Below are positions 1 through 8,375 of a stretch of 64,000 bases of DNA, in pieces. Below the pieces are notes generated by a model. The model saw nothing but the letters and a program-made list of their open reading frames with translations, did no database searches and was not told where the DNA came from. This DNA is from Rhodobacteraceae bacterium HTCC2150. GTDB lineage: Bacteria; Pseudomonadota; Alphaproteobacteria; Rhodobacterales; Rhodobacteraceae. The DNA lies in assembly GCA_000169395.1 (NCBI GenBank), contig AAXZ01000002.1, positions 1 to 64,000 of the forward strand, given 5' to 3'. Positions within the stretch are counted from its first letter, which is position 1, and every line of letters begins with the position of its first letter. Made by a program: the position numbers and the translations under genes.

Positions 1-191
1 GTCGACAAACTCCAAATACTGTTCGGCCAATTCAACACAGAAATCGTGCGTAAATCTACTTTTTGTGTCCGAGACAGTGTTAACAACAGATCAAGCGGGC
101 CTTCAAAGCCGTCCACGTCAACAATCAACGCCTCGGTTTCAAGGCGTGCATTGACCGCTTCGGCCTGACTGTCCCACAATTCCGGTTCCAT
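1..191 (-). CDS. scpA: ScpA N-terminus, partial, apparent frameshift
   Basis: This is the start of segregation and condensation protein A, the kleisin subunit of the SMC-ScpAB chromosome-condensation complex. Translation from the ATG at 191 gives MEPELWDSQAEAVNARLETE, then the family hallmark GFEGPLDLLL and KVDLRTISVL. After that the frame reads NWPNSIW, whereas shifting by one base restores LAEQYLEFVD, the usual ScpA continuation. One base seems to be missing near positions 27-32 in a short T run (minus-strand AATTGG where AATTTGG would fit). The rest of the gene lies left of the window. The stop of nagZ is three bases upstream of this ATG, so the two genes look co-transcribed. The shift may be a real mutation or a consensus error. 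Confidence 0.8.
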   Translation of the reverse strand, partial: MEPELWDSQAEAVNARLETEALIVDVDGFEGPLDLLLTLSRTQKVDLRTISVLNWPNSIWSLS

Positions 192-194
192 CGA

Positions 195-1193
195 TTAAAG
201 CCCGTTCATCAAACTGTTAAGTTCCGCCAATAGCGCGGGAATATCGGCGTCATCCACCGCAGCCCGTCGTGCCAATGCGGCCTCACCTGTCTTTATCTGA
301 TTTGCACCTAAATGACCACAAACATCAACAATTTGATGCATTTCCGCAGCATCGCCATTGCAGTGCAGCACCAAATCACATCCCGCATCAATGGATTTGG
401 CCGATCTTGTTGCGACATCGCCATCCAGTGCCTGCATTGAAATATCATCAGTCATAAGCAAACCAGTAAACCCAATATCCTGTCTGATAACGCTAATCAT
501 TTTGGGCGACACAGTGCTTGGGTTCACCTTGTCAAAGGCTGTGAAAATCAAATGACCTGTCATGCCCAGAGGCAAATCATTTAAGGCCTTAAACGGGGCA
601 AAATCAGTGGCGATCAATTCCTCGGCACTGGTTTCAATTATCGGCAAATCCAAATGGCTGTCGGGCAAGGATCGACCGTGACCGGGGATATGTTTTAGCA
701 CAGGGATAACACCACCTGCCAAGTGACCATCCGCTGTGGCGCGGGCCAATCTTATCACGGTGTCAGGGTCCCCGCCGTACGTACGGTTCCTTAAAAACGG
801 ATGTGTTTGCGGAAACGTCAGATCCGCCAAAGGCGCACAATTCACGTCAATTCCGACATCGCGTAACTCATCCGAAATCACCCTTGCACGAATATACATG
901 GCGCGTTCGGGATCGGATGTTTGGTTAATCTGATCAAGTGGCGGCAGCCATTCCCGCCAGTGTGGCGCACGAAGGCGTTGAACGCGCCCACCTTCTTGGT
1001 CGATCAGTATCGGTGCATCACGTCCAACAGCTGCGCACAAATCATCAGTAAGCTGACGCAATTGATCAGGCGTCTCCACGTTTCGCGCAAAAAGAATAAA
1101 ACCCCACGGCTGAGCGGCGGCAAAAAACTTGGCCTCGGCTTGGCTTAGCTTTGGACCGCTACAGCCAAAAATGGCCGCCGCGATACCGCTCAT
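195..1193 (-). CDS. nagZ: beta-N-acetylhexosaminidase (GH3)
   Basis: NagZ is a cytoplasmic glycoside hydrolase family 3 enzyme that removes N-acetylglucosamine from muropeptides during cell-wall recycling. The 332-residue length fits the single-domain family. Visible motifs are IDQEGGR (64-70), the signature KHIPGHGRSLPDSHLDLP starting at 167 with the catalytic His/Asp loop, and MTDDISM (247-253) carrying the nucleophilic Asp. The start overlaps the stop of the upstream SPOR gene by 4 nt (ATGA), and scpA begins 3 nt after its stop, so SPOR-nagZ-scpA is a tight operon. No signal peptide is seen, as expected. Confidence 0.95.
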   Translation of the reverse strand: MSGIAAAIFGCSGPKLSQAEAKFFAAAQPWGFILFARNVETPDQLRQLTDDLCAAVGRDAPILIDQEGGRVQRLRAPHWREWLPPLDQINQTSDPERAMYIRARVISDELRDVGIDVNCAPLADLTFPQTHPFLRNRTYGGDPDTVIRLARATADGHLAGGVIPVLKHIPGHGRSLPDSHLDLPIIETSAEELIATDFAPFKALNDLPLGMTGHLIFTAFDKVNPSTVSPKMISVIRQDIGFTGLLMTDDISMQALDGDVATRSAKSIDAGCDLVLHCNGDAAEMHQIVDVCGHLGANQIKTGEAALARRAAVDDADIPALLAELNSLMNGL

Positions 1194-2188
1194 CGTGCAA
1201 CGACAGGAATACAGGCAGCGTTTTCTGCCAATAGAACAGTACAGAAACGACGTGCATCGCTTAGGCCCTCAAAGCCAGCAACGCGAAGGCGATAAAACAC
1301 GCGACCACCAGTTTCAGTACGTTGGATCACACGCTTTTTGTCACCAATGTATTCGCCGAATTCAGACACACGTTTGGTCCATTCGCTTTTGGCAATTTCT
1401 GGGCTGCCAAAGGCACCCAATTGTACCAATCGCATGCCAGCCACGATTTTTGATGGATCAAGATCAATATTAGACGGGGATGCAGCCGTTGCATTTCGTG
1501 CAACAGCCGTCGCTTTCAGATCACCCGCGGGGCGTGCAACTGGACGCAAGGATTTTGAAACACCAGGAATTGACTTGGCGATAACTTTTGTCTCAACGAC
1601 GGCAGGCGTCGTGTCGGCTTCTGCAATTTCTTCCGTTGCTGTCGTCGCGGCTTGCGTTTCTTCGAATTTTTGCGCGCCTGCGGCCAACTTTTCAGCCAAG
1701 GCCAAAGCGGCGGCAATCGGATCTTGCACAACCTCTTCATTCGGAGTCGCGCTAACCAATTGTGTTGGTTCTGAAATTGTCGGCGCGGCCAAAACCTGTT
1801 CTTCAACGATTGGCGCGGTTGCTTCGGGTGCTTCTACCACGGCGCTCATCGGCGCTTGGGCAAACAAATCAACAGGTTGCGGGGCCAAAACAATGCGATC
1901 CGCTGGTGCGGCGGCTGTTCCTTCGGCCTGAATTTCATTTACAGCAAGGCCCTGATGGGCGGCACGTTCACCACCTGGATCATCAGGTTGCACGCGCATG
2001 GGCCCCTCTAACGCCGCAATAACAGGTACAGAACCCGCATCACGCGCCGTTAAATTAAAGCCCCAAACACCAAGCCCAACAACCAACCCAATGGACATCA
2101 ATGCCCCAAGCCAATTGATCAGACCTGCTGAAAGCACATCTTCACTGATACGGTTTTCGCCATCATAGCCGAATTCCACGTCTGCCAT
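1190..2188 (-). CDS. SPOR-domain cell-envelope protein
   Basis: This is a bitopic inner-membrane protein with a C-terminal SPOR domain, a fold that binds denuded peptidoglycan at division sites. I chose the ATG at 2188 (MADVEFGYDG), which has AAAGG nine bases upstream. A longer frame reaches 2212. After a short cytoplasmic tail there is one membrane span (about residues 23-43, WLGALMSIGLVVGLGVWGF). A long Ala/Pro/Glu-rich low-complexity linker follows, then the SPOR module from about 250 (LVQLGAFGSPEIAKSEWTKR) to the end. It overlaps nagZ by 4 nt. The role in division is inferred from the domain; the exact partner is not visible. Confidence 0.88.
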   Translation of the reverse strand: MADVEFGYDGENRISEDVLSAGLINWLGALMSIGLVVGLGVWGFNLTARDAGSVPVIAALEGPMRVQPDDPGGERAAHQGLAVNEIQAEGTAAAPADRIVLAPQPVDLFAQAPMSAVVEAPEATAPIVEEQVLAAPTISEPTQLVSATPNEEVVQDPIAAALALAEKLAAGAQKFEETQAATTATEEIAEADTTPAVVETKVIAKSIPGVSKSLRPVARPAGDLKATAVARNATAASPSNIDLDPSKIVAGMRLVQLGAFGSPEIAKSEWTKRVSEFGEYIGDKKRVIQRTETGGRVFYRLRVAGFEGLSDARRFCTVLLAENAACIPVVAR

Positions 2189-2267
2189 TGCTCGCCTTTC
2201 TGCCGCTCTCATGACGTGTGTTTGAGAGTGGTTCTGCCTGCCTCTTTGAGCCGGCGCGTGCGTATTT

Positions 2268-4013
2268 TTAGCGCATCTCTTCTACCGGTTCGACACCAAG
2301 AATACCAAGTCCTGCGGAAATAACAATGGAAACAGCAAAAATCAGGGCAATTTTTGCCTGTGTGGTTTCCGAGTCACCCTCTTGCAAGAACCGCAAACTG
2401 ACATCGTCGTTGCCCTTATTCCAATGCGCGTGCAAATCAGAAGACAATTCATAAAGGTAAAACGCGATCCGGTGTGGCTCATTTGAGCGTGCGGCGATTT
2501 CAACCAAACGAGGCCATTCTGCCAGTTTTTTGGCCAAACCCAGCTCTGCATCATGGCTTGCGCGTGACATATCCGCCGCCGCCAAGGCAGCAGGTGACAC
2601 ATCAATGCCCGCATCCGTGGCGCGACGCATAACGGATTTAATCCGCGCATGGGCGTATTGCACATAAAACACTGGGTTGTCTTTGGATTGCTCGACAACT
2701 TTGTCAAAATCAAAATCCAAAGGCGCATCATTTTTGCGGGTCAACATCACAAACCGCGTCACATCACGACCCACTTGATCAACAACGTCCCGAAGGGTCA
2801 CAAAGGTCCCTGCCCGTTTTGACATCTTGAACGGTTCGCCATTTTTCAACAGCTTCACCAATTGCGTCAGCTTGATATCAAGCGGCACTGTACCATTTGA
2901 AAGAGCAGAAACCGCCGCTTTCATCCGCTTTACATAACCGCCGTGATCCGCACCAAAGATGTCAATCAACAGGTCATAGCCGCGCGTGACTTTGTCATAG
3001 TGATAGGCGATGTCAGGCGCGAAATACGTCCAGCTGCCGTCAGATTTTTTGACGGGCCGATCTACATCATCACCATGGGCTGTTGATCTAAACAGTGTTT
3101 GCTCACGCGCTTCCCAATCTTCAGGCAACTTGCCTTTGGGTGGCTCAAGATAGCCCTGATAGATCAATCCTTTTTCATCAAGATCAGCCAACGCCGCCTC
3201 AATTTGGCCTGTGCCATAAAGTGATTTTTCCGAATAAAAATGATCCATCTTAACGCCAAGCGCCAACAAATCCTCGCGGATAAGGTTCATCATTGCCTCG
3301 GTTGAATATTCACGGACCTCTTGCAACCAAACACTTTCGTCTTGATCCAAATAGGCGTCGCCAACTTTTTCCTTAAGGGCCTGACCCACTTCGATCAGAT
3401 AATCACCTGGATAGGTTCCATCTTCAAAAGCCACTTTCTGACCATGCGCTTCTTGATAGCGTAAATAAACAGAACGCGCCAAAACATCGACCTGCGCGCC
3501 ACCATCATTGATGTAGTATTCCCGCGTGACATCAAAGCCAGCAAAATCCAATAGGCTTGCCAAAGCATCGCCAAAAACAGCGCCCCGTGTGTGGCCCACG
3601 TGTAAAGGGCCCGTTGGGTTCGCGGATACATATTCCACGTTCACGCGCTTGTTTTCACCCATGTTAGAGCGACCAAAATCGGTACCATTTGCCAATGTCG
3701 CAGCAGTCACGTTGTGCCAAATGGCACTGGACAGACGTAAATTCAAAAAGCCAGGTCCGGCAACTTCGGCCAAATCAACGCGGGCATCTTCGGCCAATTT
3801 TGCGGCCAACGCCTCGGCAATATCACGCGGTTTGGATTTCGCAGCCTTAGCCAAAACCATCGCCGCATTGGTCGCCATATCGCCATGACTTGCGTCGCGC
3901 GGTGGTTCAACCGTGACATTAGCAAAGTCCAAACCAGAGGGCAGAACCCCCTCGTCGGTCATTACAGTAAGGCTATCGATCACAAGCGCGCGGATATCAG
4001 CAAAGAGGTTCAT
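2268..4013 (-). CDS. argS: arginyl-tRNA synthetase
   Basis: ArgS charges tRNA-Arg with arginine (class I synthetase). I placed the start at 4013 ([10 protein letters not shown]), preceded by AGGA; an ORF extension to 4049 lacks support. The 581 residues show the N-terminal additional domain, the HIGH-type motif PLHVGHTRG (about 136-144), the KMSKR-type motif [14 protein letters not shown] near 395 and a C-terminal helical anticodon-binding domain with the typical [12 protein letters not shown] stretch. All key motifs look intact. It is transcribed toward the SPOR-nagZ-scpA operon, with an 80-nt gap. Confidence 0.97.
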   Translation of the reverse strand: MNLFADIRALVIDSLTVMTDEGVLPSGLDFANVTVEPPRDASHGDMATNAAMVLAKAAKSKPRDIAEALAAKLAEDARVDLAEVAGPGFLNLRLSSAIWHNVTAATLANGTDFGRSNMGENKRVNVEYVSANPTGPLHVGHTRGAVFGDALASLLDFAGFDVTREYYINDGGAQVDVLARSVYLRYQEAHGQKVAFEDGTYPGDYLIEVGQALKEKVGDAYLDQDESVWLQEVREYSTEAMMNLIREDLLALGVKMDHFYSEKSLYGTGQIEAALADLDEKGLIYQGYLEPPKGKLPEDWEAREQTLFRSTAHGDDVDRPVKKSDGSWTYFAPDIAYHYDKVTRGYDLLIDIFGADHGGYVKRMKAAVSALSNGTVPLDIKLTQLVKLLKNGEPFKMSKRAGTFVTLRDVVDQVGRDVTRFVMLTRKNDAPLDFDFDKVVEQSKDNPVFYVQYAHARIKSVMRRATDAGIDVSPAALAAADMSRASHDAELGLAKKLAEWPRLVEIAARSNEPHRIAFYLYELSSDLHAHWNKGNDDVSLRFLQEGDSETTQAKIALIFAVSIVISAGLGILGVEPVEEMR

Positions 4014-4161
4014 TTCAGGCGTCCTAAATTCATTATGGGCTTTTACCATATGGAAGTGCAGGGTCTAGCCTTTTGCAGGGGATAAAGGCAATTGCTCGTT
4101 TGAATTCTTTGGTTAAGTATTCTAAAAAAACCCAGAATTTGGGATTTCCTCGGAGAATATG

Positions 4162-5106
4162 ATGAACACGTTTGAACCTGTACGCTTTTGGCCAGCAAAA
4201 CGCAGCACCAGCCGAGTGGGACGCCAACTGATAAGCTATGGGATATATGATCAATCCGGTGCAAAAATCAAACCTTGGCCGATCATGATTTCCTATGCCT
4301 CTCGGTTTTCCTACATGCACTTATCCCCGCCTAAAAACGCCAAGTTGCTAGATAATAAACAGTACATTTTTGCGGGTAATTTTGAAGGTAATTTCGGGCA
4401 TTTCTTGACAGAAACCCTGCCTTGTCTTGCCGCGGCAATGGATCTGAAGAAGCAATTTCCGGATGCAACATTGTTGTTCTACAAATCCGCCCGGCCCCTT
4501 GAAAAAATCATGGCCAGCGCGGGGGCTTTTTTACCATTTATTCAAGATCATTTTGGCATTGATGCCGGTGAAATCGAATTCATCGACGAACCTTTACATA
4601 TTTCTCAGTGCGCTGTCGCCCCCTCGCCCTTCTTGGCGAAATCCAGTTATGCGCCAGCGTTTGCTGATACAATAAGAAAACACCTAAGTTTCTCTGCAAA
4701 AACCCCAGATCGACGCCTGTATATTAGTCGCGCCAAATGGCCTTACCGCACGCGGGTCAATGATGAGATGAAGATACAAAACCGCTTTGAAAAGAATGGC
4801 TTTGAACCAGTATTTCTAGAAGAACTTAATTTAAATGAACAATTTGAACTTATTCAATCAGCCAAGCAAATTATTGGGCCTCAAGGCAGCGGACTTCATT
4901 GGTCACTATATGCACCAAATCTGACATCGATTGTATCCTTGGGTCGCCCTTCCAAATTACAAAGGGGTATTTGCGCCCTGCATGGCCAGAAATACGTCGA
5001 GGTCACGGGCACCCGCAAAAGCATCAAAGATCGCCGCGATCGTTTATTTGATGACAGCCAGCTGCAATCCGCGGTTGATATCGCCAATCACGAACTGGGA
5101 CTTTAG
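4162..5106 (+). CDS. GT61-like glycosyltransferase
   Basis: This resembles the DUF563/GT61 glycosyltransferases that add sugars to capsule, LPS or exopolysaccharide. Residues near the centre, FEGNFGHFLTETLPCLAAA, and the C-terminal IIGPQGSGLHWSLYAPN are characteristic, as is the YISRAKWPYRTRVND segment. Two ATGs lie in tandem at 4159 and 4162; GGAG at 4152-4155 favours the second. It is the only plus-strand gene between argS and dgt, overlapping the dgt stop by 4 nt in convergent orientation. With no other polysaccharide gene nearby it is probably an acquired single-gene insertion. Substrate unknown. Confidence 0.75.
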   Translation: MNTFEPVRFWPAKRSTSRVGRQLISYGIYDQSGAKIKPWPIMISYASRFSYMHLSPPKNAKLLDNKQYIFAGNFEGNFGHFLTETLPCLAAAMDLKKQFPDATLLFYKSARPLEKIMASAGAFLPFIQDHFGIDAGEIEFIDEPLHISQCAVAPSPFLAKSSYAPAFADTIRKHLSFSAKTPDRRLYISRAKWPYRTRVNDEMKIQNRFEKNGFEPVFLEELNLNEQFELIQSAKQIIGPQGSGLHWSLYAPNLTSIVSLGRPSKLQRGICALHGQKYVEVTGTRKSIKDRRDRLFDDSQLQSAVDIANHELGL

Positions 5107-6278
5107 GCTTCTACAAGGCGCCCGAATTCCTGTGCGGCAAATCTATCGGTCATGCCCGCCATGTAATCCGCAACGATACGTGCCAATTGGGTTTTATTTG
5201 ATGTCTCGGAAATACTCACCTGCCAACTAGAGGGCATTTCCGATGGATTTCCCATGTAGATCGGGAAGAGTGCGTTGACCATTTCTGTCACTTCGGCCCG
5301 TTTCACCATCACACTGGGTGCACGGTACATGTTTTTGAACAGATACGCCCGAATTTCACGCAGATCGGCCCATAATGACGGTGAAAACTGAACGACAGAA
5401 TGATCCAACGCCCGAATGGCGGCGGCATCACTAGGGTCTGCGCGTTTTATCAGATCGCGGGATGTTGCAATCACATCGCTGACCATGACGCCAAAGACAC
5501 GGCGCAATGCTTCGTGACGACGGCGTTTTGGATCAAGATTGGGGTGCAACTTGTCCACCTCGGCATAACAATCGCGAATGATTGGCAATTCAATCATTTC
5601 ATCCTCAATCAGCAACCCTGCCCGCAGCCCGTCATGCAAATCGTGGTTATTATAAGCCACATCATCAGACAGTGCGGCGACCTGTGCCTCGGCACAAGCG
5701 TGTGTGTTTAACTCAAGATCGTGCCGTCGGCTGTAAGTTTCCAAGGCAAAAGGCAGCTGACCCGAAACCGGCCCGTTATGCTTGGCAATGCCTTCCAGCG
5801 TTTCCCACGTCAGGTTCAGCCCGTCCCATTCTGCATAATGGCGTTCCAATTCGGTCACGATCCGCAAAGTTTGCGCATTGTGATCAAATCCACCGTAGGG
5901 TGCCATAAGTTCCGCCAAAGCATCTTCGCCCGTGTGACCAAAGGGGGTGTGGCCCAAATCATGGGCCAAGGCGACAGTTTCAGTTAGCTCGCCGTTAAGA
6001 CCCAGCGCGGCAGAAATCGTCCGCGCCACCTGCGCCACCTCGATGGAATGCGTAAGACGCGTGCGATAATAATCGCCCTCATGTTCCACAAACACTTGTG
6101 TTTTATGCTTTAGTCGCCGAAATGCACTGGCGTGAATGATCCGGTCGCGATCACGTTGAAAGCACGTTCGATGCGCACTTTCTTCTTCATCATAAAGCCG
6201 CCCACGGGTTTGCGCGGGATCGGCGGCATATTTTGCCAACATGTTTTCTGCCTGTTCTTGTTTGAACTTGTTGAACAC
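5103..6278 (-). CDS. dgt: deoxyguanosinetriphosphate triphosphohydrolase-like protein
   Basis: This is an HD-domain dNTP triphosphohydrolase that cleaves dNTPs to deoxynucleoside and triphosphate and so adjusts nucleotide pools. The 391 residues fit the short Dgt class common in alphaproteobacteria. Metal ligands are visible: RLTHSIEVAQ (His77), HDLGHTPFGHTGE (His106-Asp107 and following histidines) and DDVAYNNHDLHDGLRAG (the downstream Asp). The N-terminal SAHRTCFQRDRDRIIHASAFRRL is a strong family signature. It faces erpA across a 40-bp divergent gap and ends 4 nt into the convergent glycosyltransferase gene. Confidence 0.93.
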   Translation of the reverse strand: MFNKFKQEQAENMLAKYAADPAQTRGRLYDEEESAHRTCFQRDRDRIIHASAFRRLKHKTQVFVEHEGDYYRTRLTHSIEVAQVARTISAALGLNGELTETVALAHDLGHTPFGHTGEDALAELMAPYGGFDHNAQTLRIVTELERHYAEWDGLNLTWETLEGIAKHNGPVSGQLPFALETYSRRHDLELNTHACAEAQVAALSDDVAYNNHDLHDGLRAGLLIEDEMIELPIIRDCYAEVDKLHPNLDPKRRRHEALRRVFGVMVSDVIATSRDLIKRADPSDAAAIRALDHSVVQFSPSLWADLREIRAYLFKNMYRAPSVMVKRAEVTEMVNALFPIYMGNPSEMPSSWQVSISETSNKTQLARIVADYMAGMTDRFAAQEFGRLVEA

Positions 6279-6318
6279 TCTATATTGGGTACAGAAAAAA
6301 ATCTAAAGGCCTGTGAAT

Positions 6319-6648
6319 ATGCTGACCCTGCCCCCCAAAGTTACTGATGCCGCCTTTGCCCGCTTGGCAGAAATCAACGAAGGCGTTGATGCTGTTCAGG
6401 TATTGCGTGTTGCTGTTGAGGGTGGTGGTTGTTCAGGCTTTCAGTATGAAATCAAACTGGATGATGCGGCAGAAGATGATTTGATCCTGTCAAAAGACGG
6501 GCAATCAGTTGCCGTCGACAGTGTGTCGCTGCCGTTTTTGGCGAATGCTGTCATAGATTTCAAAGAGGAATTGATCGGCGCACGGTTTGTCATCGAAAAC
6601 CCAAACGCCACATCGTCCTGTGGCTGCGGCACTTCATTTTCAATGTAA
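6319..6648 (+). CDS. erpA: A-type iron-sulfur cluster insertion protein
   Basis: This 109-residue A-type carrier delivers Fe-S clusters to apo-proteins. The three conserved cysteines are present: one in EGGGCSGFQYEIKLD (about residue 36) and the CGCG pair in the C-terminal SCGCGTSFSM. An upstream GTG at 6313 is in frame, but AAAGG at 6305-6309 is better spaced for the ATG at 6319. It is divergent from dgt, an arrangement I recall from other Rhodobacterales. ErpA and IscA cannot be fully separated by eye. Confidence 0.9.
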   Translation: MLTLPPKVTDAAFARLAEINEGVDAVQVLRVAVEGGGCSGFQYEIKLDDAAEDDLILSKDGQSVAVDSVSLPFLANAVIDFKEELIGARFVIENPNATSSCGCGTSFSM

Positions 6649-6738
6649 ATCCTAAGCCACTAATTTCGAAACATTTTCCTTGATCCAAACAAAAGCCAAG
6701 CCTAGTCTCGCTTCTGTATTATTAAAAAGGAAATTGTT

Positions 6739-6993
6739 ATGCCCACGAGCGTTAATGAACAAATAACCGACTCTGTCACCCAAGTTAACACCAAAGTATT
6801 AGGCGATGCCCCTGCAATTGCGATGGGATCGATCTATGAATCTTTGGCACACGCCACTGGCGTGTTGATGGAAAACGCAGTTTCACAACAAAACCAGCAA
6901 TCAATCACAGCACAAGCAGCAACAACGCAAGGTGTTGCCCAGATTTTTGCGATTGATACTACGTCTTCTGCAAAAGTCGCAGAAAATGAGTAG
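6739..6993 (+). CDS. RebB-family R-body protein
   Basis: These 84 residues match the RebB ('killing trait') family, subunits of R-bodies: coiled protein ribbons that unroll explosively in some bacteria. Features are MPTSVNEQITDSVTQVNTKV at the start, then APAIAMGSIYESLAHATG, MENAVSQQNQQ and AQAATTQGVAQIFAIDTT. A good site (AAAAAGGAAATTG) precedes the ATG. The gene overlaps the next small gene by 8 nt, so they are translationally coupled. No second RebB copy or RebC/RebD-type gene is seen close by. Whether this locus forms ribbons is unknown. Confidence 0.85.
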   Translation: MPTSVNEQITDSVTQVNTKVLGDAPAIAMGSIYESLAHATGVLMENAVSQQNQQSITAQAATTQGVAQIFAIDTTSSAKVAENE

Positions 6994-7288
6994 TTCCAAT
7001 TCAAGCGCAGAACAGTCCAGCGATTTAAGCCCAAACGCCGAACATTTGATTGAAATGGAATTGGCCGCTGCACACCATGCACAAATGCTAGCGCGGTATG
7101 ACGCGCTGCACTTTTTACGCGGCGCGGCAATGACGGCTAATGCAGGTTTTGCAAAAACACTTGCTTTGGCAATAGAAGGTGCGTCGGCTGAACATGTAGC
7201 GGCCTGTATGAACGCGTCCGAAGCCGTGCTTAAAAATGGTTTGGATTTTTGGCACGAGATTGACTCGGGCCAAGAAAAACACGGCTAA
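6986..7288 (+). CDS. RebB-coupled small helical protein
   Basis: I do not recognise this 100-residue protein. The ATG at 6986 overlaps the RebB stop by 8 nt and gives MSSSNSSAEQSSDLSPNAEH, a polar Ser-rich start. An Ala-rich, mostly helical body follows (LIEMELAAAHHAQMLARYDA, FAKTLALAIEGASAEHVAAC). There is no signal peptide or clear membrane span. A hairpin terminator follows 24 nt after the stop, so the RebB gene and this one form a two-gene unit. The overlap suggests a product that acts with RebB, for example as assembly factor or partner subunit; that is inference. Confidence 0.7.
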   Translation: MSSSNSSAEQSSDLSPNAEHLIEMELAAAHHAQMLARYDALHFLRGAAMTANAGFAKTLALAIEGASAEHVAACMNASEAVLKNGLDFWHEIDSGQEKHG

Positions 7289-7311
7289 AACATGCCCCAC
7301 TAAAAAACGAA

Positions 7312-7344
7312 CAAACGCCCCTCACCTAAATGAGTGGGCGTTTG
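7312..7344 (+). terminator. hairpin after RebB pair
   Basis: Arms CAAACGCCC-CTCA and TGAG-T-GGGCGTTTG form a long GC-rich stem with one bulged T around a CCTAAA loop, just after the RebB unit. There is no strong T run after it (CCGGTGTGCACCTT), so it may act as a weak terminator or an mRNA 3' stabiliser. The next 250 bases up to xthA hold no gene that I can support. Confidence 0.55.
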
Positions 7345-7595
7345 CCGGTGTGCACCTTCGTCTAACGATCACCTTTTTGGCGATTCTTAGCTTTGTTCAG
7401 CAAGTTTGCTGTCGGGATATTTTAGGGTAGATTCTTGGGTCATTCGCGGGGAAAAAACCGCCGCTTTGCGCAAAATTGGAAAATTGATTGCCCTATGGTT
7501 GTGCATCCACCCTTGTGCAAACAAGACAAGCCACTTACCAAAAGAATACCCGCACCAACGCCACGATCAATCGCCCAAAATAAAAGGTGAAGCCC

Positions 7596-8375
7596 ATGAA
7601 AATCGCCAGCTTTAATATCAACGGCATCAAGGCACGGATCAACGCCTTGCCAGAATGGCTTGCCGAGGCGAAACCTGATGTGGTTCTACTGCAAGAAATC
7701 AAATCCGTTGACGAAAACTTCCCGCGCGAATTGTTTGAGGACATGGGCTACACCGTTGAAACGCATGGGCAAAAGTCGTTCAACGGCGTCGCAATTCTGT
7801 CCCGACTACCGCTAGAGGATATCACCCGTGGCTTGCCGGGGGACGACACCGACGAACAAGCCCGATGGATTGAGGCCACTGTAATGGGCAAGACCCCAGT
7901 GCGGGTTTGCGGATTATACCTGCCAAATGGCAATCCGGTTCCTGGTCCGAAATATGATTATAAACTGGCATGGATGGATCGCCTTCAGGCGCGTGCCGTC
8001 GAATTGTTAGAAATCGAGGAACCCTTTGTTGTGGCTGGGGATTACAACATCATTCCCCAAGACGAAGACGCAAAGCATCCAGAGGTTTGGGTTGAAGATG
8101 CCCTTGCCCGCCCCGAAAGCCGCGCCGCTTATCGCCGCTTGTTAAACCTTGGATTTACCGAAGTGTTCCGCACCCGCAATCCTGGCCCCGGGCATTACAG
8201 TTTTTGGGATTACCAACGCGGCGCGTGGGATAAAAATGACGGCATTAGGATTGATCATTTTCTGGCCTCACCCGAATGCGCTGACCTTGTCACCGATTGC
8301 CAAATCGACAGCTATGTTCGTGGCCGCGAAAAACCATCAGATCACGTACCGGTTTGGATTGAACTGGACGCTTAA
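7596..8375 (+). CDS. xthA: exodeoxyribonuclease III
   Basis: This is an AP endonuclease/3'-5' exonuclease of the exonuclease III (EEP) family, acting in base-excision repair. The start MKIASFNINGIKAR at 7596 follows AAAGGTGAAGCCC; an earlier in-frame GTG at 7587 lies inside the ribosome site. Catalytic signatures are visible: FNINGIKAR, LLQEIKS (metal-binding Glu), LYLPNG, VVAGDYNIIP (Asp/Asn pair) and the C-terminal RIDHFLAS plus KPSDHVPVW (Asp-His pair). The 259-residue length is typical. Its stop overlaps the convergent FAD monooxygenase gene by 4 nt. Confidence 0.95.
   Translation: MKIASFNINGIKARINALPEWLAEAKPDVVLLQEIKSVDENFPRELFEDMGYTVETHGQKSFNGVAILSRLPLEDITRGLPGDDTDEQARWIEATVMGKTPVRVCGLYLPNGNPVPGPKYDYKLAWMDRLQARAVELLEIEEPFVVAGDYNIIPQDEDAKHPEVWVEDALARPESRAAYRRLLNLGFTEVFRTRNPGPGHYSFWDYQRGAWDKNDGIRIDHFLASPECADLVTDCQIDSYVRGREKPSDHVPVWIELDA

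Noticed and set aside
1338-1931. 197-codon plus-strand frame opposite the SPOR gene
   Set aside because: It mirrors the Ala/Glu/Pro-rich linker of the SPOR protein; a shadow of its codon use.
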